Positions 16,320-24,822 of a stretch of 33,299 nt of DNA are shown one piece after another. The first letter of the stretch is position 1. Every line of letters starts with the position of its first letter. A program made the translations under genes and the position numbers. Origin of the DNA: Lachnospiraceae bacterium. GTDB lineage: Bacteria; Bacillota; Clostridia; Lachnospirales; Lachnospiraceae. The stretch lies in NCBI GenBank assembly GCA_015057615.1, contig SVEA01000166.1, positions 1-33,299 on the forward strand, written 5' to 3'. The notes below the pieces were generated by a model. That model saw only the letters and a list, made by a program, of their open reading frames with translations. It had not been told where the DNA came from and did not search any database.

Positions 16320-16874
16320 ATGGCAAATATTTTAAAAAACTTTTTGAATTCCATGAAGCTTACAGAAGATGACGATTACGAAGATTATCTTGAAGAAGAG
16401 GCGGAAAAGGAACAAAGAAAAGCAAAACGTCTTGAAAGGATGGCACAGAAAGCAGAAGCAACCGAAGAGCTACCCAGAAACCAATCACCGATTGCAACGA
16501 ATGAGATCCGAAAGGAGAGGGTGTCCAGGATGGAAAGAAGTTCATCGAATAAAGTTGTTCCGATTCGCACCATTGCAAAAGGACTTGAGGTATGTATTAT
16601 GAAGCCCACCTCCTTTGAGGATTCACAGGAAATCTGCGACATGCTGCTATCGGGAAGGGCAACCGTAATCAACCTGGAAGGCTTTGACGATAAGCTGGCA
16701 CAACGGACCATGGATTTTATCTCCGGTTCGGTTTATGCCATTAATGGAAAACTGCATCGAATCTCGAATTGTATCTTTATCGTTTCTCCGGATACGGTAG
16801 ATATTTCAGGGGATTACCTTGATTTGATTCAGGAACAGGGATTTGAACCACCAACATTTCACTCTCAATTTTAA
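16320..16874 (+). CDS. sepF: Cell division protein SepF
   Basis: A 184-residue FtsZ-binding protein that anchors and bundles Z-ring filaments. It begins with an amphipathic membrane-targeting helix (MANILKNFLNSMKL), has an acidic and charged linker (about 20-75), then the SepF core: IMKPTSFEDSQEICDMLLSGRATVINLEGFDDKLAQRTMDFISGSVYAINGKLHRIS. Length is typical. ATG start with AGGAG eight bases upstream. ylmG (YggT), often found next to it, is absent here. Confidence 0.95.
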   Translation: MANILKNFLNSMKLTEDDDYEDYLEEEAEKEQRKAKRLERMAQKAEATEELPRNQSPIATNEIRKERVSRMERSSSNKVVPIRTIAKGLEVCIMKPTSFEDSQEICDMLLSGRATVINLEGFDDKLAQRTMDFISGSVYAINGKLHRISNCIFIVSPDTVDISGDYLDLIQEQGFEPPTFHSQF

Positions 16875-16888
16875 GGAAACTTACGCAT

Positions 16889-17653
16889 ATGGATAAAGAG
16901 GAACAATTATTACGCAGACGCCTTCTAGACTTGGCAAATACAAGTTACTATAAAGGCATCTGCGTATTCTCTGATTTTTTGAATTTAAATGAACAAAGTA
17001 TTTTTCACAGTATGAAAAATGAATTACCTGCAATACAATATGATCTCTATGGCGGATTCCCGGATGCGGAAAGAAAGACGATCGCTTTTTGTGGATATGC
17101 TCCCGGTATAGAGCAGGAGGATATACCTTATCCCATCACCTGTATACGAATTCGTCCCCGAAATAAGAGGTTCAGTGATTCCCTTTCTCATCGTGATTTT
17201 CTTGGTGCGGTGCTTAATCTTGGTATCGATCGAAGCAAGCTCGGTGATATCTTAATGGAAGAGAATGAGGGATATTTATTCTGTACGTCATCCATACATG
17301 CATTTATTACGGAGCAGCTAATTAAAGTGAAGCATACGATGGTAACTGCCGAAGTCATAGAGCCAGGGGAATTTCATTATGAACCAAAGCGAAAGGAGAT
17401 CGTCGGTACCGTTTCTTCCGCCCGTTTAGACAGTATTCTCTCGGTTGCCTTCAAACGTTCAAGAAGTAGCATGACCGGTCTGATCGAAGGCGGAAAGGTA
17501 TATGTAAACAGTAGGGAAGTCCTATCGAACAGCTATGTATTAAAGGAACAGGATGTTGTATCCGTACGAGGATACGGTAAATTTATTTATGCCGGAACCT
17601 CCTATCAGACAAAAAAAGGGAGGTATTCCGTGAAGGTACTTCTGTATACCTGA
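16889..17653 (+). CDS. ylmH: YlmH S4-domain RNA-binding protein
   Basis: A 254-residue protein of the YlmH family, recently linked to ribosome rescue/quality control and genetically to cell division. The N-terminal two thirds are the YlmH-specific domain (RLLDLANTSYYKG, FLNLNEQ, HRDFLGAVLNLGIDRSKLGDI); the C-terminal S4 domain is visible at SARLDSILSVAFKRSRSSMTGLIEGGKVYVN. Start ATG is 14 bases after the sepF stop with only a weak AAGGAA upstream, so translation is probably coupled to sepF. Confidence 0.93.
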   Translation: MDKEEQLLRRRLLDLANTSYYKGICVFSDFLNLNEQSIFHSMKNELPAIQYDLYGGFPDAERKTIAFCGYAPGIEQEDIPYPITCIRIRPRNKRFSDSLSHRDFLGAVLNLGIDRSKLGDILMEENEGYLFCTSSIHAFITEQLIKVKHTMVTAEVIEPGEFHYEPKRKEIVGTVSSARLDSILSVAFKRSRSSMTGLIEGGKVYVNSREVLSNSYVLKEQDVVSVRGYGKFIYAGTSYQTKKGRYSVKVLLYT

Positions 17654-17689
17654 TATGCATTTTCTTGAAATATATTGTTAAGGAGGATG

Positions 17690-17728
17690 GCATAACCAAA
17701 GTCGGATCGGATATGGTTATGCAATTTT
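17690..17728 (+). terminator. Hairpin with T-run directly before aroB (terminator or attenuator)
   Basis: GCATAACCA (17690-17698) pairs perfectly with TGGTTATGC (17714-17722), followed by AATTTTT. It lies between a good AAGGAGG (17680-17686) and the aroB ATG at 17732, so it may end ylmH transcription, attenuate aroB, or fold the ribosome site closer to the start. Confidence 0.7.
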
Positions 17729-17731
17729 TAA

Positions 17732-18838
17732 ATGAATGAAGCAGGCAAAGCACTGGAGATAAAAGTAGATAATAAATTAGCGTATGAAATTAGAATAGAA
17801 GAAAGCTATCGTTTCTTATCAGAAATATTACAGTCGCTCGATATGCAAAACCGAAAGTTTATGATTCTAACGGATCGTAATGTCGGTAAGCTTTATGCAG
17901 AGCAGGTTGAAAAAGCTCTTCGCCCCATTGCGAAGTCGGTTGCCGTTTATCCGTTCCCCGCTGGGGAGAAAAGCAAGAATCTAGATACCGTCAAGGACTG
18001 CTATGAGCAGTTGATCCTACATGGCTTTGACCGTAAGGATATCCTGATTGCCTTAGGCGGAGGAGTTGTCGGGGACTTAACCGGCTTTGTCGCCTCCACC
18101 TATCTAAGAGGGATTCGGTTTGTTCAGGTTCCAACTACCCTGCTTGCCATGGTGGATTCCAGTATCGGAGGAAAGACCGGCGTTGATTTTAACGACTACA
18201 AGAACATGGTAGGTGCCTTCTATCAGCCAAAGCTGGTATATATCAATCTGGCTGCTTTAAAGACCCTTCCGGCAAACCAGTATTATTCCGGAATGGGCGA
18301 GATTATCAAGCATGGATTAATTAAGGATTGCAATTACTACACCTGGATCAAAGAGCATACGGCGCAGATCAAAGCGAAGGATTATACTACCCTTGCCAAG
18401 ATGATTTATAGAAGCTGCCGGATCAAGAAAGAAGTCGTTGAGGAGGATCCAAAGGAAGCCGGTGTCCGGGCACTATTAAACTTCGGCCACACCATTGGAC
18501 ACTCGGTTGAAAAGCTTAAGAACTTCACCTTACTTCACGGAGAATGTGTTTCGATCGGAATGGCTGCGGCTGCTTATATTTCACTTCAACGGGGAGATAT
18601 AACCGAGGGACAGTACAAAGATCTGTTGCAGACCTTACAAGCATTTGAGCAGCCGATAACGGTTCAGGGGTTAGATGTGGAGGCTGTTTTAGAAGCAACT
18701 AAGCTGGATAAGAAAATGGATGCCGGACAGATCAAATTCATCCTTTTAAAAGAGATCGGAGAGGGGATTATCGATACCACCGTATCAGAAAAGGAGATCC
18801 GTGAGGCAATTCAATCTGTTATGATAGAGGAAAGGTAA
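17732..18838 (+). CDS. aroB: 3-dehydroquinate synthase
   Basis: A 368-residue enzyme of normal length, second step of the shikimate pathway (DAHP to 3-dehydroquinate). Visible are the NAD-binding GGGVVGDLTGFVASTYLRGI, the substrate motif VPTTLLAMVDSSIGGKTGVDF, the metal-binding Glu of GMGEIIKHGLI, and the metal-binding histidines in FGHTIGHSVE and LHGECVSIGM. A TAA stop lies immediately before the ATG, so no longer protein is possible; the only clear ribosome site is 45 bases upstream, separated by a hairpin. Other aromatic pathway genes are not adjacent. Confidence 0.96.
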   Translation: MNEAGKALEIKVDNKLAYEIRIEESYRFLSEILQSLDMQNRKFMILTDRNVGKLYAEQVEKALRPIAKSVAVYPFPAGEKSKNLDTVKDCYEQLILHGFDRKDILIALGGGVVGDLTGFVASTYLRGIRFVQVPTTLLAMVDSSIGGKTGVDFNDYKNMVGAFYQPKLVYINLAALKTLPANQYYSGMGEIIKHGLIKDCNYYTWIKEHTAQIKAKDYTTLAKMIYRSCRIKKEVVEEDPKEAGVRALLNFGHTIGHSVEKLKNFTLLHGECVSIGMAAAAYISLQRGDITEGQYKDLLQTLQAFEQPITVQGLDVEAVLEATKLDKKMDAGQIKFILLKEIGEGIIDTTVSEKEIREAIQSVMIEER

Positions 18839-18908
18839 GACGCAGAGAAAGCTTCGGCTGATTTGCTTTTATTACAAAAAGAGAATTCGGTGGACAGGTA
18901 TGAATAGT

Positions 18909-18959
18909 CTCGCATAGAAACTGCGAGCCATTACAAGAATAGCAAAAGCAGCTATTCTT
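18909..18959 (+). other. Two hairpins in the aroB-lspA gap
   Basis: CTCGCA (18909-18914) pairs with TGCGAG (18922-18927), and AAGAATAGC (18935-18943) with GCTATTCTT (18951-18959). A third small one, GCCC (18970-18973) with GGGC (18983-18986), follows. Together with the shared leader core at 19003 they make a structured 200-base lspA leader. Confidence 0.6.
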
Positions 18960-19002
18960 CCGGTTTTATGCCCAAAAAGCATGGGCGTTAGTATGAATAT
19001 AA

Positions 19003-19042
19003 GCCTGCGGCACAAAGTTGCAGGTAGTCAAGAAAGGGCATG
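19003..19042 (+). promoter_or_regulatory. Shared leader element, copy 3 (upstream of lspA)
   Basis: It carries the CCTGCGGCACAAAGTTGCAGG and AAGAAAGGGCATGG blocks, matching the mreC and minC copies. CCTGC (19004-19008) pairs with GCAGG (19019-19023). Confidence 0.6.
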
Positions 19043-19051
19043 GAGATTATT

Positions 19052-19582
19052 ATGAAAGAACATATCAGACATTTCATCTATTTATGCATCCTGATCGTCA
19101 TTGACCAGGCATCAAAATATTGGGCGAAGGCTGCTTTATCGGCAGGCAACGCGATTACAATCATCCCAAAGGTATTAAAGCTTCAATACCACGAGAACAG
19201 CGGTGCCGTCTGGGGAATACTGCAGGGAAAAGCTGGCGCCTTAAGTATCTTAACAATTTTTATCCTTGCCGCCCTGTTTTTTGTCTATCTGCATATCCCG
19301 AAGGATAAGAAGTACACCGTATTAAAGCTGGTATTTCTATTGATTGCAGCCGGCGCTGTCGGCAATATGATCGATCGTATCCATTATAACTATGTCGTTG
19401 ACTTTATTTATTTTGAATTAATTAATTTCCCGGTATTTAATATCGCGGACAGCTATGTAACCGTAGCCTCTGCTCTGATTATTATTTTAGCGATTTTTTA
19501 TTATAAGGACGAAGATCTGGCTTTTTTGGAACAGATGTTTCGTAAGAAAAAGACGGGAAAGCAGGATAATGCCAATCGATAG
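19052..19582 (+). CDS. lspA: Lipoprotein signal peptidase
   Basis: A 176-residue type II signal peptidase that cleaves prolipoproteins at the lipobox Cys, for example the carboxypeptidase encoded at 11176. It has four membrane segments, the IDQASKYWA start motif, QYHENSGAVWGIL, and the two catalytic aspartates in GAVGNMIDRIHYNYVVDFI and FNIADSYV. An in-frame ATG at 19040 lies inside the leader core, one base from AAGAAAGGG; I prefer 19052 by analogy with mreC. rluD follows after 39 bases. Confidence 0.94.
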   Translation: MKEHIRHFIYLCILIVIDQASKYWAKAALSAGNAITIIPKVLKLQYHENSGAVWGILQGKAGALSILTIFILAALFFVYLHIPKDKKYTVLKLVFLLIAAGAVGNMIDRIHYNYVVDFIYFELINFPVFNIADSYVTVASALIIILAIFYYKDEDLAFLEQMFRKKKTGKQDNANR

Positions 19583-19621
19583 GATACGATACACTATTTT
19601 TAGGAAAGGATTCGATCTACC

Positions 19622-20578
19622 ATGGAAGAGGATTTATTAGAATTATCCGAAGAGGATCAGGGAATCGAACGGATTGTAGAAGAAAAATATAATGGTATTC
19701 GTATTGATAAATATCTTTCGCAGGTGCAGGAGGAGCTTTCCCGCAGCTATATCCAGAAATTAATCGACGATGGTAAGGTTCGAATGGAGGGCAAGCCCGT
19801 AAAATCAAATTTAAAGGTCAAAACCGGTGCAAGGGTGGTTTATTACATTCCTGAGGCAAAAGAGGTCGAAATCGTCCCGGAAGACCTTCCCATCGACATC
19901 ATATATGAAGATAAGGATATTATTCTTATTAATAAACAGAAAGGGGTCGTTGTACACCCTGCCGCAGGCCATGCAACTGGCACCTTAGTAAATGCCTTAC
20001 TCTATCATTGCAAAGGGGAGTTATCCGGAATCAACGGTATTATGCGTCCAGGCATCGTTCACCGTATTGACCGGGACACCACAGGCATCCTTGTAGCATG
20101 TAAAAATGATAAAGCCCATGCATTTATTGCCGAGCAGTTAAAAGCCCATACCATCAAACGCCGCTACCAGGCAATTGTATATCAGCCATTTAAGGTGGAA
20201 AGTGGAAGAATAGAGGCTCCGATCGGCAGGAATCCAAAGGACCGTAAGAAGATGGCGGTCAATTATAAAAACGGCAAATATGCTGCGACCAACTATATTG
20301 TATTAGAAAACCTAAGCACAAAGTATGCCCATATCGAATGCTCCTTAGAAACCGGACGTACGCATCAGATTCGTGTTCATATGGCAAGCATTCATCACCC
20401 CCTGGTCGGTGACACGGTATATGGTCCGGACAAAGATCCCTTCCATCTTCAGGGACAGGCACTGCATGCCGGGTCACTCGGCTTTATTCATCCCACCACG
20501 AAAGAATACGTTGAATTTAGCGTACCGCTTCCGGATTATTTTACAGAATTATTAGTGAAATTAAGACATAAGGGGTAG
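19622..20578 (+). CDS. rluD: RluD/RluA-type 23S rRNA pseudouridine synthase
   Basis: A 318-residue pseudouridine synthase. An S4 RNA-binding domain (IRIDKYLSQVQEELSRSYIQKLIDDGKVRMEG) is at about residues 26-80; the catalytic domain has HRIDRDTTGILV with the catalytic Asp150 (usually HRLD), and LETGRTHQIRVH. Neighbour lspA and S4 domain are as in the common lspA-ylyB pair of Firmicutes, so the target is probably 23S rRNA of the RluD type. The ATG follows AAAGGA with ten or eleven bases spacing. Confidence 0.94.
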   Translation: MEEDLLELSEEDQGIERIVEEKYNGIRIDKYLSQVQEELSRSYIQKLIDDGKVRMEGKPVKSNLKVKTGARVVYYIPEAKEVEIVPEDLPIDIIYEDKDIILINKQKGVVVHPAAGHATGTLVNALLYHCKGELSGINGIMRPGIVHRIDRDTTGILVACKNDKAHAFIAEQLKAHTIKRRYQAIVYQPFKVESGRIEAPIGRNPKDRKKMAVNYKNGKYAATNYIVLENLSTKYAHIECSLETGRTHQIRVHMASIHHPLVGDTVYGPDKDPFHLQGQALHAGSLGFIHPTTKEYVEFSVPLPDYFTELLVKLRHKG

Positions 20579-20584
20579 CTTTCA

Positions 20585-21874
20585 TTGAAAAGAAAAATTA
20601 TTGATATCTTAATTGAATGGAAAGATCTTGCGATAGATCAAAAGGAGCGTAAACCTATCCTTCTGCTCGGAGCAAAGGGGGTGGGAAAGACTTTTCTTGC
20701 CTATGATTTTGCAAAATCTTTTTTTGAGCATATCACCTATCTTAACTTTGAACAGGACAAAAGCTTAAGCACAAGCCTGCTCCGGTATTATTTATCAAAA
20801 AGGGAAGAATCCCTACAGGATAACCATATCCTAATTCTGGATGAAATTCCTTCCGAACCGGAAGTGATTTCGTCCATTCTGCATTTACAGACCTCCGGCG
20901 CTTTTCCTTATATTCTGACAGCTTCCAGTTCGCCGGTTCCAAAAGAGTATCAAGAACGGTTTCTGACGCTTCCCGTCTATCCGATGGAATTTGATGAATT
21001 TTTAATTGCGACGGCAAATGAATGGTATATTGAAGTAATTACGAACAACTTTATCTCGAGTAAAAAGATTCCGGACATCGTACATAAAGAGCTTTTGACA
21101 CTATTTCATCAATATCTGCAAATCGGCGGAATGCCTGCTGCGGTGAATGAATATATCAATATGTCCTCCCTGATTAATATTCCCGAGCAGCATCAGAATT
21201 TGATCGGTTCCTATCATGATTTTATCGTCAGGGACCATTCGGAAAGTGATGCGCTTAAGATGAATCAGGTCTTTGATTGCATTCCTCTTCAACTGTTAAA
21301 AAACAATAAAAAATTTCAATATAAATTGATTCGAAAAGGTACCACCCACGCCATGTATCAGGAGGCAATCCATAAACTGACCGAGAGATCCTATACGATT
21401 CTCTGCAGCAAACTACCAAGCGAGGCGCTTTCCGATGGTAATGTATTCTTTCATAAGAATCCGGCGGCGGATGCGTCAAATACGAATTTTAAGCTGTATC
21501 TTGCCGATATAGGTCTACTCTATACCAGATTGACCGAAGAGATCGGCAAGGGCAGTCATGCTGCGAATGAAAAACTTTCGAAGAACCGAAAGAAAGCACT
21601 GCTTGAAAATTATACGGCGCAGGCTCTACAGGCAAGAGGTTATCCCTTTGCCTTCTGGGAGTCCGATTCCACGGCGAAAATAGATTTTATTATCCAGAAG
21701 GATGGCAATCTTCTTCCGATCGAGATTCATTGCAGCGATAACACCCGGTCGAAGAGCATCAGTGTATTCCGGCAAAAATGTGATATCCCCTATGCAATCA
21801 AAATCTCATCCAGAAATTTTGCCGATACCAACCAAATAAAATACATACCATACTATGCAGCTTTCTGTATTTAA
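20585..21874 (+). CDS. AAA ATPase with DUF4143
   Basis: A 429-residue protein of the AAA_14 plus DUF4143 family. It has Walker A GAKGVGKT (29-36), Walker B ILILDE (about 84-89), a central helical part and a C-terminal nuclease-like fold (AKIDFIIQKDGNLLPIEIHC). Function of the family is unclear. The C-terminal part resembles the PD-(D/E)xK pattern, which normally ends E-x-K; here it is E-I-H, so nuclease activity is doubtful. Start is TTG with AAGGGG 10 bases upstream, just past the rluD stop, so it is likely co-transcribed with rluD. Confidence 0.87.
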   Translation: MKRKIIDILIEWKDLAIDQKERKPILLLGAKGVGKTFLAYDFAKSFFEHITYLNFEQDKSLSTSLLRYYLSKREESLQDNHILILDEIPSEPEVISSILHLQTSGAFPYILTASSSPVPKEYQERFLTLPVYPMEFDEFLIATANEWYIEVITNNFISSKKIPDIVHKELLTLFHQYLQIGGMPAAVNEYINMSSLINIPEQHQNLIGSYHDFIVRDHSESDALKMNQVFDCIPLQLLKNNKKFQYKLIRKGTTHAMYQEAIHKLTERSYTILCSKLPSEALSDGNVFFHKNPAADASNTNFKLYLADIGLLYTRLTEEIGKGSHAANEKLSKNRKKALLENYTAQALQARGYPFAFWESDSTAKIDFIIQKDGNLLPIEIHCSDNTRSKSISVFRQKCDIPYAIKISSRNFADTNQIKYIPYYAAFCI

Positions 21875-21916
21875 AGGCATTATTTCCCAAATTACATAGA
21901 AATTATTGTGAAACAG

Positions 21917-21945
21917 TTGACAAATATTTTCTATTAAGGTAGTAT
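21917..21945 (+). promoter_or_regulatory. SigA-type promoter of the BlaI-like gene
   Basis: Consensus TTGACA (21917-21922), 17-base spacer, TAGTAT (21940-21945). The first operator dyad begins 18 bases downstream, so a repressor bound there would block early transcription. The leader to the ATG at 22187 is about 235 bases. Confidence 0.75.
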
Positions 21946-21962
21946 ATAGGATATGCTGCATT

Positions 21963-21978
21963 AACTACCATTGTAGTT
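21963..21978 (+). promoter_or_regulatory. BlaI/MecI-type operator 1
   Basis: Inverted repeat AACTACCATTGTAGTT, which fits the TACA-N2-TGTA core of BlaI/MecI operators with one change. It lies just after the promoter. Confidence 0.65.
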
Positions 21979-22004
21979 ATTTTAGTAGGATATTTCTGCG
22001 TTTA

Positions 22005-22020
22005 TTCTACAACTGTATTA
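22005..22020 (+). promoter_or_regulatory. BlaI/MecI-type operator 2
   Basis: TTCTACAACTGTATTA has the exact TACA-N2-TGTA core. Confidence 0.6.
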
Positions 22021-22138
22021 TATACCTTCCTTGTACAAGCTCTATAGCAATAATTCTCCTTGGGCGAATTTAACGAACATCATTGATTATGTTGATTATT
22101 GCATTTCATACGTAAGAAAAGATAGATTTTCATTGATG

Positions 22139-22150
22139 CTACAATTGTAG
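22139..22150 (+). promoter_or_regulatory. BlaI/MecI-type operator 3
   Basis: CTACAATTGTAG is a perfect palindrome with the TACA-N2-TGTA core, 36 bases before the repressor start. Confidence 0.65.
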
Positions 22151-22186
22151 AACGAGTTAATTAGTGTAAAAGGGGTGTAACAAATC

Positions 22187-22558
22187 ATGGCACAGCCAGA
22201 AATACGCCTTCATGAAGGCGAACTTAATGTTATGGAATTATTGTGGTCAAATAAAGCTTTGGCTGCAAAGGATATTTCAAAAATTATTAAGGAATATATT
22301 GGTTGGGAGAAGAACACGACCTATACGGTAATTAAGCGCCTTATTGATAAAGGTGCTGTGAAGCGTGAGGAGCCTGGATTTATCTGCAGGGCTACGATAT
22401 CCAAGCGAGCGGTACAAAACATTGAGACAAAAGCATTATTAAATAAACTCTATAATGGATCCTTAATTACATTTTTAAATGAGTATCTAAAGAACCAGGA
22501 GTTATCCCGCTCTGAGATCATGGAACTGGAGCGTATCTTGGGAGAAAAAAGATTTTAA
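22187..22558 (+). CDS. BlaI/MecI/CopY family repressor
   Basis: A 123-residue winged-helix repressor of typical length. The start LHEGELNVMELLWSNKALAAKDISKII and the recognition region NTTYTVIKRLIDKGAVKREE are classic for BlaI/MecI; the C-terminal half is the dimerisation helix region. Family members are usually inactivated by a membrane M56 peptidase (BlaR1/MecR1), but none is encoded in this window. Three TACA-N2-TGTA-like dyads upstream suggest autorepression. A strong terminator follows, so the 5'-nucleotidase gene is probably not simply co-transcribed. Target genes are unknown. Confidence 0.9.
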   Translation: MAQPEIRLHEGELNVMELLWSNKALAAKDISKIIKEYIGWEKNTTYTVIKRLIDKGAVKREEPGFICRATISKRAVQNIETKALLNKLYNGSLITFLNEYLKNQELSRSEIMELERILGEKRF

Positions 22559-22576
22559 ATATTACATATAAAGCAG

Positions 22577-22630
22577 GAGAGTCAAAAGCCGATTCATAAA
22601 ATCAGCTTTTGACTCTCTTTTTATTTCTTT
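22577..22630 (+). terminator. Strong intrinsic terminator after the BlaI-like gene
   Basis: GAGAGTCAAAAGC (22577-22589) pairs perfectly with GCTTTTGACTCTC (22605-22617) and is followed by TTTTTAT. Confidence 0.92.
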
Positions 22631-22660
22631 ATTGAACATAATTCCGGGAGGTGGTAAAAT

Positions 22661-24544
22661 ATGGTTGTACCAAACAATCGTGGTGCTGCTACGAATACGA
22701 TCATGCAGCAAGAAAGGTGGTTAATGATGAAGTATTTGAAAAGGTTTCTTTCTTTACTACTTGCTCTGGCCCTTGTTCTACTGCCGGTCACACCGGCTGC
22801 CGCCAGTTTACTGCCGGAGGGTGAAATTAATTTTGAGGGTTACACCGTAATCATCCATACGAATGATACGCATGCAAGAGCTGTTCCCAACAGCGGCCAG
22901 AACCAGATGGGCTTTACCGCAGTAAGTGCTTTGAAGCAGTATTGTGAAAAAGCAAACGTCAAGGTGATCCTTTTGGATGCCGGGGATACCTTGCACGGAT
23001 TGCCCTTTGCGAACCTTGTTGAGGGAAAAAGCATCGTTGATCTTATGAATTTAGCCGGTTATGATGCCATGACTCCCGGAAATCATGATTTTAATTATGG
23101 TACCGACACGCTGACAAAACGATCGATCGAAATGAAGTTTCCTTTGTTGTCTGCAAATATCACAAAGAAGAGCGACGGTTCGGATTATCTTCAGAAGCAT
23201 ACCGTGATCGAGCGAAACGGAAAGAAATTCGGTATCTTCGGATTATCGACTCCGGAGACTGCCTATAAGACGAACCCAAAAAATGTAGAGGACGTCATCT
23301 TTGGTGATCCCGTTGATGCAGCGAAAAAGGAAGTTGAAGAATTGCAGGCTCTGGGTGTTGATGTTATTATAGCACTGGCTCATTTAGGCGTAGATGAGGG
23401 AAGTGAATATACCTCGAAGCTAGTTGCTGAAACCGTGGACGGTATTGATTTAATCGTTGACGGTCACAGCCATTCCACCTTTGAAAAAGGCTATAAAGTA
23501 AAAGACACCTTAATCGTCAGCACCGGTGATTACATACAGCATATTGGCGTAGTTGCCATTGATCCGGAGGGTAATATCAAAGGCGCTGGTCTGATCGATC
23601 AGACTCTATTTACCCAGACTGATCCTACCATTGATAAATATGTAGAATCCTACAATATAAAGCTTGAAAAACTTTTATCCGAAGTTGTCGGCTATACCAA
23701 GGTCGAGCTGGATGGTGTCCGTGAGCATGTACGTGCCGTTGAGACCAATCTGGGTAATCTGGTGACGGATGCATTCCGTTGGAAAACCGGAGCCGATGTA
23801 GCCTTCACCAATGGCGGCGGTATCCGTGCATCCATTGATGCCGGTGATATAACAAAGAATGAAATCGTAACCGTCTTCCCCTTCGGCAACTTTATTGTAA
23901 CGAAGAAGGTTACCGGAGATACAATTATAAAAGCTTTGGAGCATGGGGTTCGGGTCTATCCGGAGCTAAACGGAGGCTTTCCGCAGGTATCCGGAATAAC
24001 CTTTACTCTGGATCCGTCCAAACCGGCAGGCAGCCGCGTATCGGATGTGAAGATCGGCGGCAAGGCAATTGATCTTAAGAAGGAATATCTACTGGCTACG
24101 AATGATTTCGTAATTGCCGGCGGGGATGATTATACGATGTTAGCCGATATCCCTATCGCCAATGAATTTGGTTCCATGGAAGATCTCATCATTGAATATT
24201 TACAGGAGATCGGTGAAGTCAATCTTCAGACGGAAGGCCGTGTTACCGTCTTGAATCCGGCAGAAACAAAAGAGGAACAAGAAGAGCCGGAAGGAATTAA
24301 AGAGAAGGAAGGAACTAAAGAAATTGAGGAAAGTAAAGATATAAAAGAAGTTGAAGAAAGTGAAAAAGTCGAGAAAAAATTCTTCATCTATATCATCAAG
24401 AAAGGCGATACGCTTAAAAAAATTGCAAGAAATCTGTTTGGCAAGGAAAATGATTGGAAACAGATTTATAAGTGGAATATAGACAGCATCGCAAATCCGG
24501 ATCGGATTCGCATCGGGCAGGAATTAATTATCTATTCAAATTAA
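22661..24544 (+). CDS. Secreted 5'-nucleotidase/phosphoesterase with LysM domain
   Basis: A 627-residue secreted enzyme that should release phosphate from nucleotides outside the cell. It has a signal peptide (hydrophobic core about 30-45, cleavage near AAA-S 49), the metallophosphatase domain (NDTHA with Asp69/His71, DAGDTLHG, PGNHDFNYG, DGHSHS), the 5'-nucleotidase C-terminal domain (ETNLGNLVTDAFRWKTGADVAFTNGGGIR), a Glu/Lys-rich linker (about 535-570) and a LysM repeat (YIIKKGDTLKKIARNLFG...IRIGQELIIY), which should bind peptidoglycan. GGGAGGTGG six bases before ATG 22661 supports that start; ATG 22724 would give a shorter signal peptide. Confidence 0.93.
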   Translation: MVVPNNRGAATNTIMQQERWLMMKYLKRFLSLLLALALVLLPVTPAAASLLPEGEINFEGYTVIIHTNDTHARAVPNSGQNQMGFTAVSALKQYCEKANVKVILLDAGDTLHGLPFANLVEGKSIVDLMNLAGYDAMTPGNHDFNYGTDTLTKRSIEMKFPLLSANITKKSDGSDYLQKHTVIERNGKKFGIFGLSTPETAYKTNPKNVEDVIFGDPVDAAKKEVEELQALGVDVIIALAHLGVDEGSEYTSKLVAETVDGIDLIVDGHSHSTFEKGYKVKDTLIVSTGDYIQHIGVVAIDPEGNIKGAGLIDQTLFTQTDPTIDKYVESYNIKLEKLLSEVVGYTKVELDGVREHVRAVETNLGNLVTDAFRWKTGADVAFTNGGGIRASIDAGDITKNEIVTVFPFGNFIVTKKVTGDTIIKALEHGVRVYPELNGGFPQVSGITFTLDPSKPAGSRVSDVKIGGKAIDLKKEYLLATNDFVIAGGDDYTMLADIPIANEFGSMEDLIIEYLQEIGEVNLQTEGRVTVLNPAETKEEQEEPEGIKEKEGTKEIEESKDIKEVEESEKVEKKFFIYIIKKGDTLKKIARNLFGKENDWKQIYKWNIDSIANPDRIRIGQELIIYSN

Positions 24545-24628
24545 CAATAACAACGTGATCGTCGAAACCTGCTAAGGCATCCGCAGGAATTAACCATTTG
24601 TATGGATTAACAAAAAATGTAATATTGG

Positions 24629-24713
24629 AAAGACAGGTTGTTCATTTTGTGGCCTATGCGAATAAAGGTATATTGGTACGATTATAGCATACAAAATGAA
24701 TGATCTGTCTTTT
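24629..24713 (+). other. Long palindromic stem-loop
   Basis: AAAGACAG (24629-24636) pairs with CTGTCTTT (24705-24712), TTCATTTTGT (24641-24650) with ACAAAATGAA (24691-24700), and TATGC with GCATA inside. It may end the 5'-nucleotidase transcript; the long stem and AT-rich loop of about 40 bases are unlike an ordinary terminator. Confidence 0.65.
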
Positions 24714-24822
24714 GATTTTGTGTCTTCTGTTATTTTTTAAGCGCTTTCCTCGTACAATTAACTACCAGTTTTGAATGAATTACGCCGGGACACAATAATA
24801 GAAAATGAAAAGGAGGTATTGT

